The notes under the pieces are model-generated. The model did not search any database. It was not told the origin of the DNA and saw nothing but the letters and a program-made list of their open reading frames with translations. Below are positions 1 to 8,287 of a DNA stretch of 64,000 nt, piece after piece. Position 1 is the stretch's first letter, and the number at the start of each line of letters is the position of its first letter. Origin of the DNA: Actinomadura meyerae (lineage in GTDB: Bacteria > Actinomycetota > Actinomycetes > Streptosporangiales > Streptosporangiaceae); the NCBI RefSeq assembly GCF_900188445.1, contig NZ_FZOR01000035.1, positions 28,645 through 92,644 of the forward strand, written 5' to 3'. The translations under genes were made by a program, and so were the position numbers.

Positions 1-414
1 CATCCACTGGTCGCCGTCCCGGTAGATCTCGGCGTGGAACCGCGAGACGGTGAGGTCGGCGAGGATGAACTGGCAGGCGGGGGCGCGGCCGACGACGATC
101 CGCTTCAGCTCGGCGGGCGGCAGCACGAACCGGGGCAGCCGCGGCGCCCGCCAGGCCGCCTCGATCCGCGCGGTCACCTGCGACACCGACGACACGAGCC
201 CGGTCAGCCGGTCGAGGACGCGGTTCTGCGGGGGGAGGTCGTGCACGATGTCGGCCAGCTCGGCCTGGCTGCGCGCCCGGAGCACCTGGTCGACGCGGCG
301 CTCGAACGTCTCGTCCGACATGCGGCCCTCGGCCACGCGGTCGCTCAGGACGCGCAGGGCCCGGTCCCGCTGCGTGTCGGACGCTCTCACCGGGAATGAG
401 CCCTGACGGTCCAT
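1..414 (-). CDS. DUF1707 and FHA domain protein, 3' part cut off by window edge
   Basis: The 138 visible codons start at ATG 414 and run off the left edge. Residues about 10-60 form a DUF1707 module (ASDTQRDRALRVLSDRVAEG, then a segment resembling SDETFERRVDQVLRARSQAEL), a short actinobacterial domain often found at the N-terminus of membrane or FHA proteins. From about residue 110 an FHA fold begins (Leu-Thr-Val-Ser-Arg-Phe-His-Ala-Glu), with the Ser-Arg-x-His core that contacts phosphothreonine. The protein is therefore probably a phosphothreonine reader in Ser/Thr kinase signalling. The start is supported by a promoter whose -10 element lies exactly 7 bases upstream, so the mRNA is probably leaderless. 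What follows the FHA domain is unknown. Confidence 0.8.
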   Translation of the reverse strand, partial: MDRQGSFPVRASDTQRDRALRVLSDRVAEGRMSDETFERRVDQVLRARSQAELADIVHDLPPQNRVLDRLTGLVSSVSQVTARIEAAWRAPRLPRFVLPPAELKRIVVGRAPACQFILADLTVSRFHAEIYRDGDQWM

Positions 415-421
415 GGCTGTG

Positions 422-450
422 AGTATCCAGTCCCCATCGTCGGCTGTCCA
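422..450 (-). promoter_or_regulatory. Leaderless promoter of the DUF1707-FHA gene
   Basis: On the minus strand a -35 TGGACA (445-450) and a -10 GATACT (422-427) are separated by 17 bases. Seven bases separate the -10 from ATG 414. This matches a housekeeping sigma promoter whose transcript starts at the start codon. Confidence 0.55.
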
Positions 451-581
451 GAAAGGGCCGCGGGCCCTGGGGGGCGGGCGATCGCCCTCACCCGCCCCCC
501 ACCTGTTCGATGGCGGGTCCGCCGCGGAAGTTCGCGGAAGTTCGCGGCGGATGCGGTGTTTCCGGCGCCGGACGCGCGGGG

Positions 582-1793
582 TCAGCGCGACAGCAGGTCG
601 CGCGCGATGTGGGTCACCTGGATCTCGTCGGTGCCGGCGTAGATCTGGAAGGACTTGGCGTCGCGGGCGAGCTGCTCGACGCGGTACTCGCTCATGTAGC
701 CGTTGCCGCCGAACAGCTGCACCGCCTCCTGCGCGACCTCGCTGGCGGCCTGCGCGGCGTACAGCTTCATCGCGGACGCCTCCGCGAGCGTCATGGCGCG
801 GCCCGCCCGCTGCATCTCGATGTGCCGGAACACCAGGTTCTGGACGTTGAGCCGCGCGACCTCCATCTTGGCCAGCTTCAGCTGGATGAGCTGGAAGTCG
901 CCGATGCGCTGCCCCCACAGCTCGCGGGTCCTGGCGTACTCGACCGACAGCTTCAGGCACTCCTCGATGACGCCGAGGGCCATCGCGGCGACGCCGGCGC
1001 GCTCGGTGACGAAGTTCTGCTTGGCCGACTCCTTGCCGCCCTGCGAGCCGGAGGTGAGCAGGCGGTCGGCGCCGGCCCGGACGTCGTTGAGGAACAGCTC
1101 GCCGGTGGGGGAGGAGTGCAGGCCCATCTTGCGCAGCGGCTTGCTCTGCTCCAGGCCCTCCATGCCCCGGTCGAGGACGAACGTCAGGATCTCCCGGTCG
1201 CGGGGGTCGCTCCCGTCGTCGAGCTTGCAGTAGAAGACGATGGTGTCGGCGTAGGGGCCGTTGGTGATGAAGGTCTTGCTGCCGTTGATGACGTACTCGT
1301 CGCCGACCTTCCTGGCCGTGGCCTGCATGCCGCCGAAGGCGTCCGAACCGGAGTTGGGCTCGGTGATGGCCCAGGCCCCGACCTTCTCCATGGTGAGCAG
1401 CGGCAGCGCCCAGCGCTCCTTCTGCTCGGGGGTGCCGCGCTTCATGATCGTTCCGGCGGCGAGGCCGAGCCCGACGCCCATCGCCGACACCAGGCCGGGC
1501 GCGACCTTGCACAGCTCGATGACCGGGATCATGGTCATCGCGGCGCCCCCGCCGCCGGACCGCTCCTCGCCCTCGGACTCGCGCGCCCCGCCCTCGCGCT
1601 CCTTGGCGATGCGGGCATGGAAGGACGAGCGCGCCATCTCGTCCATCCCGAACGTCTTGTACAGCCCGCGGAGCAGGTCGTAGGGCGGCAGCTCGCCCGA
1701 CTCCAGCGCGTCCAGATTGGGCCGGACCTCGGCGTCGATCCAGCCGCGCACCGCGTCCCGGATCATCAGGTCTTCCTCGGACCACTCGATCAT
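582..1793 (-). CDS. Acyl-CoA dehydrogenase
   Basis: The 403-residue protein has the full acyl-CoA dehydrogenase layout: an N-terminal helical domain, the FAD/substrate-loop signature (AWAITEPNSGSDAFGG), the middle beta domain and the C-terminal four-helix domain. It ends in the family motif around YRVEQLARDAKSFQIYAGTDEIQ. It should be a soluble FAD enzyme making the alpha,beta double bond of an acyl-CoA and passing electrons to ETF. The start at 1793 has AGGA 7 bases upstream; an in-frame ATG at 1841 lacks such a site. A palindrome at 1853-1864 may be its operator. Chain-length preference cannot be read. The crotonyl-CoA-yielding kam genes are nearby, but this gene is not in an operon with them and the link is only suggestive. 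Confidence 0.9.
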   Translation of the reverse strand: MIEWSEEDLMIRDAVRGWIDAEVRPNLDALESGELPPYDLLRGLYKTFGMDEMARSSFHARIAKEREGGARESEGEERSGGGGAAMTMIPVIELCKVAPGLVSAMGVGLGLAAGTIMKRGTPEQKERWALPLLTMEKVGAWAITEPNSGSDAFGGMQATARKVGDEYVINGSKTFITNGPYADTIVFYCKLDDGSDPRDREILTFVLDRGMEGLEQSKPLRKMGLHSSPTGELFLNDVRAGADRLLTSGSQGGKESAKQNFVTERAGVAAMALGVIEECLKLSVEYARTRELWGQRIGDFQLIQLKLAKMEVARLNVQNLVFRHIEMQRAGRAMTLAEASAMKLYAAQAASEVAQEAVQLFGGNGYMSEYRVEQLARDAKSFQIYAGTDEIQVTHIARDLLSR

Positions 1794-1852
1794 GCTCTCG
1801 TCCTGCCCCTTCGAACTCCTGCCGGTTGCAGGGCCATCCAAGCAGATGACGC

Positions 1853-1864
1853 AAGCGAGCGCTT
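1853..1864. promoter_or_regulatory. Inverted repeat AAGCGAGCGCTT upstream of acyl-CoA dehydrogenase
   Basis: AAGCG and CGCTT flank a 2-base spacer, about 60 bases before the ATG of the acyl-CoA dehydrogenase. Palindromes of this AAGC..GCTT type are typical of TetR-family repressors of fatty-acid genes in actinobacteria. The cognate regulator is not in the window. Confidence 0.35.
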
Positions 1865-1899
1865 ATTGGGGTGGGCGCGGCACCGCGGAGGCTTCGGGG

Positions 1900-2967
1900 C
1901 TAGCCGAACGCGACGATGTCCGCGATCACGCCGCCCTCCGCCGTGAGGCGCTCGGGGGAGGGGCTGTCGTAGACGACGAGCATGCGGGTGCCCGGCTCGT
2001 CCAGGACGGCGATGCCCTCGGCGTGGTCGTCGCCGTCGCCGTGCGGCAGCTCGCCCAGCACCTCCAGCTCGGCGGCGGTGACGATCTCGGCGGCGTCGGC
2101 CTTCGCCGCGCCCCGCCACCGCACGACGCGCACCGGGCCGTCGAGGTCCATGCTCGGGCCGGTCAGGATGAGCAGGTCGTCGCCGTGCGGGCACAGGTCG
2201 CGGATGCCGAGGCCGCCGAGGTCGAGGAAGTGGGTGCGGTACAGGTCGCCGCCGTCGCCGACGGGCAGCGCCCTCAGCCGCCGCGGGTCGTCCGGGTCGG
2301 TGCCGGGGCGGATCTCCACCAGCACCGCCCAGCCGCGCAGCACCGGCCCGCGGAAGCCGATGTAGAGGCGGTCGCCGTGCGCGGCGATGCCCTCGATGTC
2401 GACGCCGTTGTCCTTGCTCGGGATGGACAGGAACGGCGCGAGGTGCGGGTCGCCCGCCAGCAGGTCGGTGATCGAGTCCTTGCCGAGGCCGAGCACGGCG
2501 GCGGTGCGGCCGCCGTCCTCGCGGACGACGCGGGGCAGGCCGTCCTCCCCGGTGACGAGGGGGAGCCGGACGAGGATGAAGCGGTTGTCCTCGCGGACGA
2601 CGGTGGCCAGCCGCTTGCGGGCCTTGGCGTCGCTCTGCCCCGGCTTGATCTTCTTGCGCTTGAGGCTGTGCGACCCGACGGCCCACAGCCAGCCGTTGGC
2701 GCGGCCGAGGCCCTCGATGTCGGCCTCCTCGTCCGCGCCGGCGGGCAGCGGGACGAGGTCGGCGAGCGCGACCGTGAGCTGGTCGCCGTACCCGGTGACG
2801 CGCCCGGCGCCGTCCACGGCGGCGGTGAGCCGCTCGATGGTGGCCGTCTCGTCGCCCGCGACCCACAGGCAGCGGCCGTCCTGGCGTACGGCGGACAGAT
2901 TGGTGTGCGTCTCCGCCTCCCGGCTCTCCAGCCCGAAGCGCAACTCGACCCGGCGTTCCACGATCAT
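1900..2967 (-). CDS. DUF3616 domain protein
   Basis: This 355-residue protein matches the DUF3616 family of predicted beta-propeller-like proteins. Repeating blade-like segments contain D-I-E-G-L/I motifs (ADIEGLGRANGWLWAVGSHS, VDIEGIAAHGDRLYIGFRG, GLGIRDLCPHGDDLLILTGP). No signal peptide or membrane helix is visible, so it is probably cytoplasmic. The function of the family is unknown. The start at 2967 follows GGGAG with good spacing; an upstream in-frame ATG at 3021 would add 18 unconserved, Arg-rich residues. It lies just downstream of the P450 in the same direction. Confidence 0.75.
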   Translation of the reverse strand: MIVERRVELRFGLESREAETHTNLSAVRQDGRCLWVAGDETATIERLTAAVDGAGRVTGYGDQLTVALADLVPLPAGADEEADIEGLGRANGWLWAVGSHSLKRKKIKPGQSDAKARKRLATVVREDNRFILVRLPLVTGEDGLPRVVREDGGRTAAVLGLGKDSITDLLAGDPHLAPFLSIPSKDNGVDIEGIAAHGDRLYIGFRGPVLRGWAVLVEIRPGTDPDDPRRLRALPVGDGGDLYRTHFLDLGGLGIRDLCPHGDDLLILTGPSMDLDGPVRVVRWRGAAKADAAEIVTAAELEVLGELPHGDGDDHAEGIAVLDEPGTRMLVVYDSPSPERLTAEGGVIADIVAFG

Positions 2968-3028
2968 GGGGAAATGCTCCCATAACGGCGCGCCCCGACG
3001 GGCCGTCCGGGCGGTCCGCAACCGGCCG

Positions 3029-4177
3029 TCAGGCGTCCCACCTGACGTGCAGCCGCGGTGGCTTCCGGAAGACCAGGCCGTGCGGCCGGGCCGGGCGGTC
3101 CGGGTCGAGCCGCAGGCCGGGCAGCCGGTCCAGCAGCGCGGTGAGGGCGGTGCGGGCCTCCAGCCGCGCCAGGTGCGCGCCGAAGCAGAAGTGCGGCCCG
3201 TGCGCGAACGCCAGGTGCTCGGCGGCGTTCGCGCGGCGCACGTCGAACCGGTCGGGGTCGGGGAAGACCGACGGGTCGCGGTTGGCGCCCGCGATCGACA
3301 CCCGGACGAGGTCGCCCGCGCGGACCGCCGCCCCGCCGAGGCGGGTGTCGCGGGTGGCGTACCGGTCGACGACCGACGCCGAGGGCTCCAGCCGCAGCGA
3401 CTCCTCGATCGCGGCGGGCAGCAGGCCGCGGTCGTCCCGGACGAGCCTCAGCTGGCCGGGGTCGCGCAGCAGGTGCAGCGCGGCGTTGGCGATCATCCCC
3501 TCGGTGGTGTCGATGCCGCCGAACATCAGGATCGCGGCGTTCGCCACGACCTCGGCGGTGGAGAGGTCGCGGCGGGCGGCCTCGGCGAGCAGCGACCCGG
3601 GGCGGGACGCGGCGACGGCCTCCTCTACCGCGGCGCGCAGCAGCCGGTACGCCTCCCCGGCGCGCGGGGGCGCGGCCCCGCCCGCGGTGATCGCGGACAC
3701 GGCGTCGACGAAGGAGGCGTACCAGGAGCGGACGGTCTCCGCGTCCACGCCGTACAGGCCGAGGGCCTCGGTGACGACGGCGACGGCGAGCGGGCCGGCG
3801 AGCTCGCCGCGCAGCTCCGCCTCGCCCGCCGGCGCCAGCGCGCCGACGAGCCGCCCGGCCTCGGCCTCGACGAACGCGGTGAACCGCTCGCGGGTCGGCG
3901 CCGGGCGGAACGGGCGGGAGAACGCGTCGCGGTGCCGGGTGTGGTCGGGCCCGTCCAGCGACAGCATGCTCGGCCCGACGACCTGCGCGGTGGAGAAGCG
4001 CGGATCGTCGACCGTGAACGCGGCGGAGTCGCGCATGACGGCCAGCGCGAGGTCGCGGGACGTCACGAGCCAGCCGCCGAGGGCGGGGACGAACGCGACG
4101 GGCTCCCTCTCGCGCAGCCGGGCCAGATGGGGGTGCGGATCGTCCTCCAGCTGGGCGATCGTCAGGTCGGAGGTCAC
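3029..4177 (-). CDS. Cytochrome P450
   Basis: The 382-residue length is typical of bacterial class I P450s. Visible landmarks are the I-helix oxygen-activation segment (FGGIDTTEGMIANAALHLL), the K-helix E-x-x-R (EESLRLEP) and the heme loop with its Cys ligand (HFCFGAHLARLEA). It would need a separate ferredoxin and reductase, and none is adjacent. The GTG start sits exactly 7 bases after a TAGGGT -10, so the transcript is probably leaderless. The substrate is unknown. Its place beside kamA could suggest use of beta-lysine in a natural product, but no peptide-synthesis genes are present, so this stays speculation. Confidence 0.93.
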   Translation of the reverse strand: MTSDLTIAQLEDDPHPHLARLREREPVAFVPALGGWLVTSRDLALAVMRDSAAFTVDDPRFSTAQVVGPSMLSLDGPDHTRHRDAFSRPFRPAPTRERFTAFVEAEAGRLVGALAPAGEAELRGELAGPLAVAVVTEALGLYGVDAETVRSWYASFVDAVSAITAGGAAPPRAGEAYRLLRAAVEEAVAASRPGSLLAEAARRDLSTAEVVANAAILMFGGIDTTEGMIANAALHLLRDPGQLRLVRDDRGLLPAAIEESLRLEPSASVVDRYATRDTRLGGAAVRAGDLVRVSIAGANRDPSVFPDPDRFDVRRANAAEHLAFAHGPHFCFGAHLARLEARTALTALLDRLPGLRLDPDRPARPHGLVFRKPPRLHVRWDA

Positions 4178-4184
4178 CCGCCCG

Positions 4185-4213
4185 ACCCTATGCGCGCCAT
4201 ACCTGATCTACAA
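4185..4213 (-). promoter_or_regulatory. Leaderless promoter of the P450 gene
   Basis: On the minus strand: -35 TTGTAG (4208-4213), a 17-base spacer, -10 TAGGGT (4185-4190), then 7 bases to the GTG start at 4177. Confidence 0.6.
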
Positions 4214-4254
4214 CGTAAAGGCGCCGGGCCGGTCGGCTCGCGGGACTCGACGGC

Positions 4255-5634
4255 TCACGCGGCCCCGGAACGTTCCCGCCACCACCGCCGTCCCTCCGCC
4301 GGGAGCGTGTAGATCGGGTCGTGGTACTCGTACCGGCGGGTCAGCGCGTCCGGGTCGGACAGCTCCAGGCCGGTGCGGTAGTTCTTCGTCCAGTAGGAGA
4401 TGCCGCGCTCGCGGTCGTAGTCGGCGAGCTGGTGCACCCACCGCTTGCCGACGTAGGGGACGTCGCAGACGATGCGCGGGGTGGCGAACCCGGGCAGGTA
4501 CCCCATGATCGCGTGCTGCAGCTCCTGCGCCTCCCAGACGGCGAGCCGCCAGTGCTCGCTGTTGGGGATCATGTCGCACATGTACAGGTAGTACGGCATG
4601 ATCCCGGCCTCGTCGAGCAGCGCGAACGACAGGTCGAGCAGCGCGGCGGGGGAGTCGTTGACCCCGCGCAGCAGCACGCCCTGGTTGCGGACGTCGCGGA
4701 TGCCGGTGTCCAGCATCGCGCGGGCGGCCTTCGCGACCAGCGGCGTCACCGACTGGGCGGCGTTGACGTGGGTGTGGATCGCGATCTGGGCGCCGCGCTC
4801 GCGGGCCTTGGCGGCAAGGCGCTCCATGCCGGCGCGGACCTCGTCCTGCAGCCAGTGCTGCGGCAGCCCCATGAGCGCCTTGCTGGCCAGCCGGATGTCG
4901 CGGATGTTGTCGATGTCCAGCAGCGAGCCGACGAACGACTCCAGCCGCGCCCACGGCATGTTGGCGACGTCGCCGCCGGAGACGACGACGTCGCGGACGC
5001 CGGGGGTGCGGCGCAGGTAGTCCAGCATGGCGCCGAGCCGGTCCGGCGGCTTGATGGTGAACTTGTGCTTGTCGACCGCCGGCGTGGAGTTGCCGACCAG
5101 GTCCATGCGGGTGCAGTGGCCGCAGTACTGCGGGCAGGTCGGCAGGATCTCGGCCAGCACCTTGGTGGGGTAGCGGTGCGTGAGGCCCTCGACCGCCCAC
5201 ATCTCGGCCTCGTGCAGCGAGTCGCGGGAGGCGTGCGGGTGGGACGGCCAGTCGGTGCGCCGGTCGCTGAACACCGGGAGCATGTAGCGGCGCACGGGGT
5301 CGGCGTAGAAGGCCTCGGTGGACGAGGAGTCCATCGTGTTGAGCATCTGCGGGGGCAGCAGCATCGACATCGTGGCGCGCTCGGCCTGGTCGCGCTCCAG
5401 GTCGGCGTAGAACGACTCGTCGAGCAGGTCGCCCATGACCTGCCGGAGCTGCCGCAGGTTCTTCACGCAGTGGGCGCGCTGCCACTGCGCCGACTCCCAT
5501 TCGGCCTCCGTGACGTCCCGCCACCCGGGCAGGCGCCGCCAGTCGGGCTCCTCCAGGGGCCGGCGCCGGTAGAGGTACGGCTGGCGAGCGGTCTCTTCGG
5601 ACAGGACGGCGTCCGGGTGCAGGGCAGTGGTCAT
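4255..5634 (-). CDS. kamA: Lysine 2,3-aminomutase
   Basis: This radical-SAM, PLP-dependent enzyme converts L-lysine to L-beta-lysine. The 459-residue protein carries the iron-sulfur motif C167-x3-C171-x2-C174 (CPQYCGHC), a following SGGD segment (VVVSGGDVANMPWARLESF), and the family core through HVNAAQSVTPLVAKAARAML and VRNQGVLLRGVNDS. ATG 5634 is chosen because AGGAGG lies 9 bases upstream. An in-frame upstream start at 5670 has no such site. It is divergent from kdd across a 142-base gap. With kdd, kamD, kamE and kal in the window, a catabolic role is more likely than supply of beta-lysine to an antibiotic. Related yodO/epmB-type aminomutases act on other substrates, so lysine specificity rests partly on context. 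Confidence 0.88.
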   Translation of the reverse strand: MTTALHPDAVLSEETARQPYLYRRRPLEEPDWRRLPGWRDVTEAEWESAQWQRAHCVKNLRQLRQVMGDLLDESFYADLERDQAERATMSMLLPPQMLNTMDSSSTEAFYADPVRRYMLPVFSDRRTDWPSHPHASRDSLHEAEMWAVEGLTHRYPTKVLAEILPTCPQYCGHCTRMDLVGNSTPAVDKHKFTIKPPDRLGAMLDYLRRTPGVRDVVVSGGDVANMPWARLESFVGSLLDIDNIRDIRLASKALMGLPQHWLQDEVRAGMERLAAKARERGAQIAIHTHVNAAQSVTPLVAKAARAMLDTGIRDVRNQGVLLRGVNDSPAALLDLSFALLDEAGIMPYYLYMCDMIPNSEHWRLAVWEAQELQHAIMGYLPGFATPRIVCDVPYVGKRWVHQLADYDRERGISYWTKNYRTGLELSDPDALTRRYEYHDPIYTLPAEGRRWWRERSGAA

Positions 5635-5776
5635 CGTCGACCGCCTCCTAGCCTCACATTGATCGCGCAAAACTCTTGTATGGGCCCGACGTTACGGGAA
5701 GACTTTCGATGAAACTAGTGGTGCCCTGAACATCTTGCGCTACACCGGGCGATTTCGGAAGAGAGGCGGGACGGCG
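5635..5776. promoter_or_regulatory. Divergent control region between kamA and kdd
   Basis: This 142-base gap is more AT-rich than its surroundings and must hold both promoters. GCGCAA near the kamA side and TTGCGC near the kdd side form widely spaced inverted half-sites. No clear -10/-35 pair can be fixed by eye. Confidence 0.35.
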
Positions 5777-6859
5777 ATGACCGACGGCGGGGCGGCCCTG
5801 ACGGGCGGGCGCGCGGACCGGGGGACGGACACGGCGACGGCGGTGGGCCTGCACCGGGTGCTGGAGCCGGCGGGCGTGCTGCCGCAGGCGGCGCACCGCC
5901 TCGACACCGACCCGCGGATCCGGCCCGACGAGGTCCGCATCGTCGTCGAGCGCCTCAACCTCGACGCCGCGTCCTACCGGCAGCTGCGCACCGCGCACGG
6001 CGGCGACCCGGACGCCGTCCGCGCCGAGGTGCTGCGGATCATCGGCGAGCGCGGCAAGATGCACAACCCCGTCACCGGGTCGGGCGGCATGCTCGTCGGC
6101 ACCGTCGAGGAGGCCGGCCCGGAGTCGCCGCTCGGCCTGGCGCCCGGCGACCGCGTCGCCACCCTCGTCTCCCTCACCCTCACCCCGCTGGCCGTCACCG
6201 ACGGCCTCGCCGGCTGGGACGGGCTGTCGGAGCAGGTGCCCGCCCGCGGCCACGCGATCCTGTTCGCCCGCTCCATCGCCGCCGTCCTGCCGGACGACCT
6301 GCCGGTCCCGCTGGCGCTCGCCGTCATGGACGTGTGCGGCGCCCCCGCCCTCACCGCCCGGGTCGTCGCCGCCCGCGGCGCCCCGTCGGTCGCGGTGCTC
6401 GGCGCCGCCGGCAAGTCCGGCTGCCTGGCGCTGGCCGCCGCGCGCCGCGCCGGCGCGTCCCGCGTGATCGGGCTGGTGCCCACCGCCGAGGAGGAGGACC
6501 GCCTCACCGCGTCCCGGCTCGCCGACGCCGTCGTGCGCGCCGACGCCCGCGACCCCGTCGCCGTGGCCGCCGCCATCGGCGAGCCCGTCGACGTCACCGT
6601 CGTGTGCGTGGACGTCCCCGGCTGCGAGCACGGCGCGATCCTCGCCACCGCGCCCGGCGGCACCGTCGTGTTCTTCTCGATGGCGACCTCCTTCCCCGCC
6701 GCCGCGCTCGGCGCCGAGGGCCTCGCCGCCGACGTCACGATGCTCATCGGCAACGGGTACGTCCCCGGCCACGCCGAGACCGCCCTCGACCTCGTCCGGA
6801 CGGAACCGGCCGTGCGTGCGCTGTTCACCGCCCGGACAGGCCCGGATTCGGCACAATGA
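5777..6859 (+). CDS. kdd: L-erythro-3,5-diaminohexanoate dehydrogenase
   Basis: The enzyme oxidatively deaminates 3,5-diaminohexanoate to 5-amino-3-oxohexanoate with NAD(P)+ in lysine degradation. The 360-residue protein shows the family signature region ERGKMHNPVTGSGGMLVGTV (residues about 95-115), the ATLVSLTLTPLAVT stretch, and a Rossmann segment near residue 210 (SVAVLGAAGKSGCLALAAAR). ATG 5777 is preferred because a purine-rich GAGAGGCGGG precedes it; an in-frame ATG at 5735 is possible. It is divergent from kamA. The next gene, DUF2252, follows after 52 bases and may be co-transcribed. Identity is convincing because the conserved GKMHNPVTGSGG block is specific to this family. Confidence 0.88.
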   Translation: MTDGGAALTGGRADRGTDTATAVGLHRVLEPAGVLPQAAHRLDTDPRIRPDEVRIVVERLNLDAASYRQLRTAHGGDPDAVRAEVLRIIGERGKMHNPVTGSGGMLVGTVEEAGPESPLGLAPGDRVATLVSLTLTPLAVTDGLAGWDGLSEQVPARGHAILFARSIAAVLPDDLPVPLALAVMDVCGAPALTARVVAARGAPSVAVLGAAGKSGCLALAAARRAGASRVIGLVPTAEEEDRLTASRLADAVVRADARDPVAVAAAIGEPVDVTVVCVDVPGCEHGAILATAPGGTVVFFSMATSFPAAALGAEGLAADVTMLIGNGYVPGHAETALDLVRTEPAVRALFTARTGPDSAQ

Positions 6860-6911
6860 CCGGGAACGCCCCGGCAGCGGCGGGGCTCACCCGATCATCG
6901 AGGGAGAGAGA

Positions 6912-8243
6912 ATGGCGAGCATCACCGAGGAGCTGCGCGGGCGGGACCCCAAGGAGCGCCGCGCGCAGATCGTCGACGTCCTGGTCGACGCGTTCTCGGA
7001 CCTGATGGAGCGCAGCCCCGCCGAGTTCCGCCGCCGCTTCCGCAAGATGGCCTCCGACCCGTTCGCGTTCTACCGGGGCAGCGCCTGCCTGTTCTACGCC
7101 GACATCGCCGGCGACGACGACCCGTGGGCCGACGAGCGCACCTCCCGCGTGTGGATCCAGGGCGACCTGCACGCGCAGAACTTCGGCACCTACATGAACG
7201 ACGACGGCGTGTTCGTCTTCGACGTCAACGACTACGACGAGGCCTACGTCGGGCACTTCACCTGGGACGTCAAGCGGTTCGTCGCGAGCCTGGCGCTGCT
7301 GGCGTGGCAGAAGGCGATCTCCGACGCCGACATCCGCCGGCTCATCGAGACCTACGTGCGCGCCTACGTCGACCAGGTCCGCACGTTCGCCGCGCACGAG
7401 GGCGACGAGAAGTTCGCGCTGACCCTCGACACCACCGACGGCTACGTGCGGGACGTGCTCGTCGCCGCGATGGGCGGCACCCGCATCGGGCTGCTGGCGG
7501 AGATGACGGTCGTGGAGGGCGCCGAGCGCCGCTTCAAGGACCGGCCCGGCGTCCGCCGGCTCGGCGACGCCGAACGCGACGCCGTCGAGGCCGCCTACCG
7601 GGAGTACCTGACGACGATCCCCGCCGAGAAGCGGTTCGGCAGCCTGACCTACACGGTCAAGGACATCGTCGGCGCGTCCGGGTTCGGCATCGGCTCGGCC
7701 GGGCTGTCGGCCTACAACATCCTCGTCGAGGGCAATACCCAGGCGCTGGAGAACGACGTCATCCTGTCGATGAAGCAGGGCAACGTCGCCGCGCCGAGCC
7801 GCATCGTCCACGACGAGCGCATCCGCGCCTACTTCGAGCACCACGGGCACCGCACCGCGGTGTCGCGCCGCGCGCTGCAGGCCAACAGCGACCCCTGGCT
7901 CGGCCACACCCGCATCGGCGACGTCGGCTACGTCGTGCAGGAGCTGTCCCCCTACGAGGAGGACCTCGACTGGGGCGGCCTCACCGAGCCCGAGGACATG
8001 CTCTCGGTGCTGGACGACCTGGGCCGCGCCACCGCCAAGGTGCACTGCGTGTCCGACACCGACTCCGACCACACCCTGGTCGGCTTCCAGGTCGAGGACG
8101 CCATCAACGCGGTGATCGGCCCGGACGAGGCGGCGTTCGTCGAGGCGATGACCGGGTTCGGCACCCGCTACGCCGAGATCGTCCGCGACGACCACGCCTA
8201 CTTCGTCGACGCGTTCCGCAACCACGAGATCCCCGGCCTGTAG
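6912..8243 (+). CDS. DUF2252 family protein
   Basis: This 443-residue protein belongs to DUF2252, a family with a kinase/aminoglycoside-phosphotransferase-like fold and unproven function. Recognisable segments are AFYRGSACLFYADIA, WIQGDLHAQNFGTY (resembling the catalytic HGDLHxxN of APH-type kinases), VFDVNDYDEA (resembling the metal-binding DxND/DFD) and WDVKRFVASLALLAW. No membrane segment is seen. The start at 6912 follows AGGGAGAGAG. It lies 52 bases after kdd in the same direction and is closed by a strong hairpin terminator at 8251-8287. Why it sits inside the lysine locus is unclear. Confidence 0.85.
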   Translation: MASITEELRGRDPKERRAQIVDVLVDAFSDLMERSPAEFRRRFRKMASDPFAFYRGSACLFYADIAGDDDPWADERTSRVWIQGDLHAQNFGTYMNDDGVFVFDVNDYDEAYVGHFTWDVKRFVASLALLAWQKAISDADIRRLIETYVRAYVDQVRTFAAHEGDEKFALTLDTTDGYVRDVLVAAMGGTRIGLLAEMTVVEGAERRFKDRPGVRRLGDAERDAVEAAYREYLTTIPAEKRFGSLTYTVKDIVGASGFGIGSAGLSAYNILVEGNTQALENDVILSMKQGNVAAPSRIVHDERIRAYFEHHGHRTAVSRRALQANSDPWLGHTRIGDVGYVVQELSPYEEDLDWGGLTEPEDMLSVLDDLGRATAKVHCVSDTDSDHTLVGFQVEDAINAVIGPDEAAFVEAMTGFGTRYAEIVRDDHAYFVDAFRNHEIPGL

Positions 8244-8250
8244 GGCCGGG

Positions 8251-8287
8251 CCGGGCGGCGCGCCCACGCTCGGGGCGCGCCGCCCGG
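8251..8287. terminator. Bidirectional hairpin terminator between DUF2252 and SpoIIE-phosphatase genes
   Basis: A perfect 14-bp stem (8251-8264 with 8274-8287) with a 9-base loop lies in the 44-base gap between two convergent genes. There is no U-tract, as is usual in high-GC actinomycetes. Confidence 0.75.

Noticed and set aside
3029..5634. Antibiotic gene cluster using beta-lysine (P450 plus kamA)
   Set aside because: No peptide synthetase, ligase or tailoring genes are present, and the other kam genes point to catabolism.
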